Assembly: GCF_030264295.1 (NCBI RefSeq) | Contig: NZ_CP127173.1 | Coordinates: forward strand, 9,865,501-9,929,500 | Source: Amycolatopsis nalaikhensis | Lineage (GTDB): Bacteria > Actinomycetota > Actinomycetes > Mycobacteriales > Pseudonocardiaceae | DNA: 64,000 nucleotides | Direction: 5' to 3' | Shown: positions 59,684 through 64,000 of the stretch, piece by piece | How positions within the stretch are numbered: the stretch's first letter is position 1 | Layout: each line of letters begins with the position of its first letter | Program-made: the position numbers and the translations under genes | The notes under the pieces: model-generated | What the model was told of the DNA's origin: nothing | The model's input: the letters and a program-made list of their open reading frames with translations, nothing else | The model's database searches: none

Positions 59684-60969
59684 CGCGCCACCCCGAAGAA
59701 CTTCTGCGCCTCGCGGATGCCCGCGACGAGGGCGTCCACTTCGGACAGGTCGTTGTAGAGGTAGAACGACGCGCGCACGGTCGCCTGCGCGTGGCAGGCG
59801 CGGTGCAGCGGCCACGCGCAGTGGTGGCCGACGCGCACGGCGATGCCCAGGCTGTCGAGCACCTGGCCGGCGTCGTGCGGGTGCACGCCGTCGATCACGA
59901 ACGACACCGTCGCGCCGCGGTCCTTCAGGTCGGTCGGCCCGATGATCCGGACACCCGGGATCGCGCCGATGCCCTCGAGGGCCGCCGCGGCGAGCTCCTT
60001 CTCGTGCGCGGCGATGCGGTCCATGCCGATGGCGGTGAGGTAGTCGACGGCCGCGCCGAGGCCGATGGCCTGCGACGTCATCGGGACACCGGCCTCGAAC
60101 CGCTGCGGCGGCGGAGCGAAGGTGGAGCCCTCCATCTTGACCATCTCGATCATCGATCCGCCGGTGAGGAACGGCGGCATCGCTTCGAGCAGTTCGGTGC
60201 GGCCGTAGAGGACGCCGATGCCGGAAGGGCCGAGCATCTTGTGCCCGGAGAACGCGGCGAAGTCGACGCCGAGGGCGTGGAAGTTCACCGGGAAGTGCGG
60301 CACCGACTGGCAGGCGTCGAGCACGGTGAACGCGCCGACGGCCTTGGCCTTCTCGACGAGCAGCTCGACCGGGTTGACCGTGCCGAGGACGTTCGACTGG
60401 TGCGCGAAGGCGACGACCTTCGTGCGAGGCGTGATCAGCTCGTCCACATCGGACAGATCCAGGCGGCCGTCTTCGGTGACCTTGAACCACTTCAGCGTCG
60501 CCCCGGTGCGCTGGCACAGCTGCTGCCACGGCACGAGGTTCGCGTGGTGCTCCATCTCGGTGACGACGATCTCGTCACCCGGGCCGACCACGAAGCGCGC
60601 GGCTTCGGGGCCCGCGGTGGCGGCGTTGCCGAAGGAGTAGGCGACCAGGTTGATGCCCTCGGTGGCGTTCTTGGTGAACACCAGCTCCTCGGGGTCGGCG
60701 CCGACGAACTCGGCGATCTTCGCCCGGGCGGACTCGTAGGCGTCGGTCGCCTCTTCGGACAGCTGGTGCGCGCCGCGGTGCACGGCGGCGTTCGACGTCA
60801 CGACGTAGTGCCGTTCGGCGTCGAGCACGGCTTCCGGACGTTGCGACGTCGCGCCGGAGTCCAGGTACACCAAGGGTTTCCCGTCGCGGACGGTGCGCGA
60901 CAGGATGGGGAAGTCGGCCCTCAGGGCCGCCACGTCCAGTGGCAAAGAGCTGGCCGAGGTGGTGGTCAT
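59680..60969 (-). CDS. sufS: Cysteine desulfurase SufS
   Basis: 429 residues. PLP-dependent enzyme that releases sulfur from cysteine. PLP lysine in AAFSGHKMLGPSGIGVLY; catalytic Cys in RVGHHCAWPLHRACH; the His in EMEHHANLVPW assists. Downstream of sufC by 41 bp and coupled to sufU. Start ATG 60969. Confidence 0.95.
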   Translation of the reverse strand: MTTTSASSLPLDVAALRADFPILSRTVRDGKPLVYLDSGATSQRPEAVLDAERHYVVTSNAAVHRGAHQLSEEATDAYESARAKIAEFVGADPEELVFTKNATEGINLVAYSFGNAATAGPEAARFVVGPGDEIVVTEMEHHANLVPWQQLCQRTGATLKWFKVTEDGRLDLSDVDELITPRTKVVAFAHQSNVLGTVNPVELLVEKAKAVGAFTVLDACQSVPHFPVNFHALGVDFAAFSGHKMLGPSGIGVLYGRTELLEAMPPFLTGGSMIEMVKMEGSTFAPPPQRFEAGVPMTSQAIGLGAAVDYLTAIGMDRIAAHEKELAAAALEGIGAIPGVRIIGPTDLKDRGATVSFVIDGVHPHDAGQVLDSLGIAVRVGHHCAWPLHRACHAQATVRASFYLYNDLSEVDALVAGIREAQKFFGVAR

Positions 60970-61010
60970 CGGGCCGACTCCTCTCGTTCTCGGTGTGTAC
61001 TGGCGGAAAG

Positions 61011-61781
61011 TCAGAGCGACGCGGGCTCGGGCTTGCCCACGTACTTGACGTACCCGTTCTCCTCCAGCTCGTCGGCCAGTTCCTTGCCGCCCGACTCGAC
61101 GATCTTGCCGCCGGCGAAGACGTGCACGAAGTCCGGCGTGATGTGCCGCAGGATCCGGGTGTAGTGCGTGATCAGCATGACGCCGACCTCGCTCGAGGCC
61201 TTGTACTGGTTGACGCCCTCGGAGACGATCCGCAGCGCGTCGACGTCGAGGCCGGAGTCGGTCTCGTCGAGGATGGCGAACTTCGGCTTGAGCAGCGCCA
61301 GCTGCAGGATCTCGTGGCGCTTCTTCTCGCCGCCGGAGAAGCCCTCGTTGACCGAGCGCTCGGCGAACTCATGCGAGATCTCGAGCTTGCCCATCTCCTC
61401 CTTGACCTCCTTGACCCAGTGGCGCAGCTTGGGGGCCTCGCCACGGACCGCGGTGGCCGCGGTGCGGAGGAAGTTGGACATCGACACGCCCGGCACCTCG
61501 ACCGGGTACTGCATGGCCAGGAACAGACCGGCCCGCGCGCGCTCGTCGACGCTCATCTCGAGGACGTTCTCGCCGTCGAGCAGCACCTCGCCGGAGGTCA
61601 CTTCGTACTTCGGGTGCCCGGCGATGGCGTAGGACAGGGTGGACTTGCCGGAACCGTTGGGGCCCATGATCGCGTGCGTCTCGCCCGACTTGATGGTCAG
61701 GTTGACGCCCTTGAGGATCTCCTTGGCGCCTTCCTCGGTGGTCACCGAGGCGTGCAGGTCCTTGATTTCCAGGGTTGCCAT
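61011..61781 (-). CDS. sufC: SufC ATPase
   Basis: 256 residues. ABC-type ATPase that powers the SufBCD scaffold. Walker A MGPNGSGKSTLSYAIAGHP, signature SGGEKKRHEILQLAL, Walker B AILDETDSGLDVDAL. The Glu-rich EEMGKLEISHEF region is typical for SufC. Start ATG 61781; 31-bp gap from sufD. Confidence 0.95.
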   Translation of the reverse strand: MATLEIKDLHASVTTEEGAKEILKGVNLTIKSGETHAIMGPNGSGKSTLSYAIAGHPKYEVTSGEVLLDGENVLEMSVDERARAGLFLAMQYPVEVPGVSMSNFLRTAATAVRGEAPKLRHWVKEVKEEMGKLEISHEFAERSVNEGFSGGEKKRHEILQLALLKPKFAILDETDSGLDVDALRIVSEGVNQYKASSEVGVMLITHYTRILRHITPDFVHVFAGGKIVESGGKELADELEENGYVKYVGKPEPASL

Positions 61782-61812
61782 TTCTTCGTTTTCCTAAGTC
61801 AGAGGGGGACGG

Positions 61813-62985
61813 TCAGGCGCCAACGGCTTCGAGCTCGGCTTCGATCGCCGCTTCGAGGCGCTCGCGCACCTCGGGGACGTCGATCTTGACCAGGATCTCG
61901 TGGAAGAACCCGCGCACGACCAGGCGCCGCGCCGCCTCCTCCGCGATCCCGCGCGACTGCAGGTAGAACAACTGCTCGTCGTCGAACCTTCCCGTCGCGC
62001 TCGCGTGGCCGGCGCCTTCGATCTCGCCGGTCTCGATCTCGAGGTTCGGCACCGAGTCCGCGCGCGCCCCCGGCGTGAGCACCAGGTTGCGGTTGAGCTC
62101 GTAGGTGTCGGTGGCCTCGGCGGCCGCGCGGATCAGGACGTCGCCGATCCACACCGTGTGCGCGCCCTCGCCCTGCAGCGCGCCCTTGTACATCACGCGC
62201 GACTTGCAGTTCGGGACCGCGTGGTCGACGAAGAGGCGGTGTTCCTGGTGCTGGCCCTCGTCGGCGAAGTAGACGCCGAGCATCTCGACGTCGCCGCCCT
62301 TGTCCGCGAAGGTCGCCGTCGGCGAGATCCGGACGAGGTCGCCGCCGAGGGTGATCACGGTGTGCCGCAGCGCGGCGTCGCGGCCCAGCTTCAGGTGCTG
62401 CTCGGAGACGTGCACCGCGTCGTCGGCCCAGTCCTGGACGCTGACCACGGTGACCTTGGCGCCGTCGCCGATGACGAACTCGACGTTGTCGGCGTAGGTG
62501 CCGGAGCCGACGTGGTCGAGCACGATCACGGCCTCGGCGAACGCCTCGGCGCGGACCTGCAGGTGCCCGTAGGCGACCTGGTCCTGGCCCGGGCCGTGGA
62601 TCCGCAGCACGGACGGCTTCGACGCCTTGGTCTCCTTCGGCACCGTCACGACGGTGGCCTTCTGGAACGCCGAGTACGCCTGCGCGGCGATCCGGTCGCT
62701 CGGTACGCCCGCCTCGCCGAGGCGGGCGTCGTCACGGCCGACGGTCTCGATCTTCAGCTCGGGCGCGGCCTCGGCTTCGAAGGTAATCTCGCCGGTGGCG
62801 GTGGCGCTGCCGTCGTGCAGGCCGCGGACGCGCTTCATCGGCGTGAAGCGCCAGTTCTCCTCACGCCCGCCCGGGACCTCGAAGGCCTCGACGTCGTAAG
62901 AAGTGAACCGCTCCGCGCGGGAGGCCGCCGGGATGACGGCCCCCTCGCGAAGGGCTTCGGAAACGTTGTTCTCGGTAACCGACAT
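61813..62985 (-). CDS. sufD: SufD scaffold protein
   Basis: 390 residues from ATG 62985 (MSVTENNVSEALREGAVIPA). SufD-type beta-helix scaffold: SFNVxxGxxA-type strands with YFADEGQHQEHRLFVDHAVP and VMYKGALQGEGAHTVWIGDV; the C-terminal helix SRGIAEEAARRLVVRGFFHE binds SufC. As sequenced, the sufB frame continues through this start because of a one-base insertion, so sufB and sufD appear fused. Confidence 0.92.
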   Translation of the reverse strand: MSVTENNVSEALREGAVIPAASRAERFTSYDVEAFEVPGGREENWRFTPMKRVRGLHDGSATATGEITFEAEAAPELKIETVGRDDARLGEAGVPSDRIAAQAYSAFQKATVVTVPKETKASKPSVLRIHGPGQDQVAYGHLQVRAEAFAEAVIVLDHVGSGTYADNVEFVIGDGAKVTVVSVQDWADDAVHVSEQHLKLGRDAALRHTVITLGGDLVRISPTATFADKGGDVEMLGVYFADEGQHQEHRLFVDHAVPNCKSRVMYKGALQGEGAHTVWIGDVLIRAAAEATDTYELNRNLVLTPGARADSVPNLEIETGEIEGAGHASATGRFDDEQLFYLQSRGIAEEAARRLVVRGFFHEILVKIDVPEVRERLEAAIEAELEAVGA

Positions 62986-62987
62986 GA

Positions 62988-64000
62988 CTAGCCGACGGAC
63001 CCTTCCATCTGGAGCTTCGATCAGGCGGTTCAGCTCGAGCGCGTACTCCATCGGCAGCTCACGGGCGATCGGCTCGACGAAGCCGCGCACGATCATCGCC
63101 ATCGCCTCGGCCTCGTCGAGACCGCGCGACATCAGGTAGAACAGCTGGTCCTCACTGACCTTGGACACCGTGGCCTCGTGGCCCATGGACACCTCGTCGT
63201 TGCGGATGTCCACGTACGGGTACGTGTCCGAACGCGAGATCGTGTCCACCAGCAGGGCATCGCAGACCACGCTGGAGCGCGAGTGGTGCGCCCGCTTCGC
63301 GACCTTGACCAGGCCGCGGTAGGACGTCCGGCCGCCGCCGCGCGCCACCGACTTCGACACGATCGTCGAGGAGGTGTACGGCGCGAGGTGCTCCATCTTG
63401 GCGCCCGCGTCCTGGTGCTGGCCCTCGCCCGCGAACGCGACCGACAGAACCTCGCCCTTGGCGTGCTCGCCCATGAGGAACACCGACGGGTACTTCATCG
63501 TGACCTTGGAACCGATGTTGCCGTCGATCCATTCCATGGTCGCGCCCTCTTCGCACTTGGCGCGCTTGGTGACCAGGTTGTAGACGTTGTTCGACCAGTT
63601 CTGGATGGTCGTGTAGCGGCAGCGGGCGCCCTTCTTGACGATGATCTCCACGACCGCCGAGTGCAGCGAGTCGGACTGGTAGATCGGCGCCGTGCAACCC
63701 TCGACGTAGTGCACGTACGCACCTTCGTCGACGATGATCAGGGTGCGCTCGAACTGGCCCATGTTCTCGGTGTTGATCCGGAAGTAGGCCTGCAGCGGGA
63801 TCTCGACGTGCACGCCCTTCGGCACGTAGATGAACGAGCCGCCGGACCACACCGCCGTGTTCAGCGCGGAGAACTTGTTGTCACCGGCCGGGATGACCGA
63901 GCCGAAGTACTCCTGGAACAGCTCCGGGTGCTCCTTGAGCGCGGAGTCGGTGTCCAGGAACAGGACGCCCTGCTCCTCCAGGTCCTCGCGGATCTGGTGG
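62988..64000 (-). CDS. sufB: SufB scaffold protein (5' part outside window; frameshift near 3' end)
   Basis: The visible part (about 337 codons) covers SufB from EEQGVLFLDTDSALKEHPEL to the C-terminus: VWSGGSFIYVPKGVHVEIPL, VEGCTAPIYQSDSLHSAVVE (Cys of sulfur transfer), VCDALLVDTISRSDTYPYVD and SRGLDEAEAMAMIVRGFVEP. The normal C-terminus NRLIELQMEGSVG is disrupted by an extra T at about 63017 (GAAGCTCC, where GAGCTCC is expected), after which translation runs in frame into sufD. SufB is essential for Fe-S assembly in actinobacteria, so a real fusion is unlikely. The start codon lies beyond base 64000. Confidence 0.88.

Overview
The window is high-GC actinobacterial chromosome. The GTG/TTG starts, ATGA/GTGA gene overlaps, CysNC next to CysD, a SufBDCSU-SufT operon, acVLRF1 and the glycopeptide-type glycosyltransferase fold all fit Pseudonocardiaceae, most likely an Amycolatopsis or close relative. 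The genus is inferred from gene content, not from a marker gene. No tRNA, rRNA, transposase, phage gene or CRISPR array was seen. It reads as ordinary chromosome with several small accessory cassettes.

Layout. 1-10089: a translationally coupled minus-strand acyl-CoA catabolic operon (TIGR03084 protein, AtuA/DUF1446, two acyl-CoA dehydrogenases, biotin-dependent carboxylase beta and alpha subunits, an HSDL2-like SDR cut by the window start). Divergent to it are an enoyl-CoA hydratase and an acetoacetate-decarboxylase-fold protein. 10100-14540: a long leader (candidate cobalamin riboswitch) and the aerobic ribonucleotide reductase genes nrdA and nrdB. NrdB has Phe at the radical-Tyr position, as in class Ic enzymes. 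14548-28214: oxidoreductase/HD/hydrolase cluster with a GlxA-type regulator, a P450, a degenerate GGDEF/EAL protein, a peroxiredoxin, an LCP cell-wall ligase, a Cfa-type methyltransferase, a frameshifted hydrolase, an SIS protein and a serine hydrolase. 28257-36000: ABC exporter, MarR, F420-type oxidoreductase, a polytopic membrane protein, a tiny HTH protein, an ABC-F ATPase and an acVLRF1 release-factor homologue. 36007-44542: secreted subtilase-like protein with P domain, dGTPase-like HD protein, PASTA lipoprotein, ArsR/SRPBCC pair, EAL-GGDEF protein and TetR. 44584-52229: glycosyltransferase; sulfotransferase/SDR/DUF1214/SnoaL-like operon divergent from cysD-cysNC. 52233-58746: LuxR-type two-component pair (kinase frameshifted), GtfE-like glycosyltransferase, snapalysin, UbiB kinase, YnfA. 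58795-64000: suf operon transcribed toward lower coordinates, with sufB running off the window.

Three families of dispersed palindromic elements recur, nearly all just after stop codons. Family A is a 46-bp near-perfect palindrome (4 copies). Family B is an approximately 85-bp double-hairpin element (4 copies). Family C is a 53-bp element with two TGAATGAGTCATTCA-like palindromes (2 copies). They probably act as transcription terminators or mRNA 3' ends; one family A copy lies between nrdA and nrdB.

Four conserved genes carry one-base frameshifts. Three of these are insertions at what should read GAGCTC (kinase, sufT, sufB), so sequence error is a serious possibility. As given, the sufB insertion fuses sufB to sufD in one frame.
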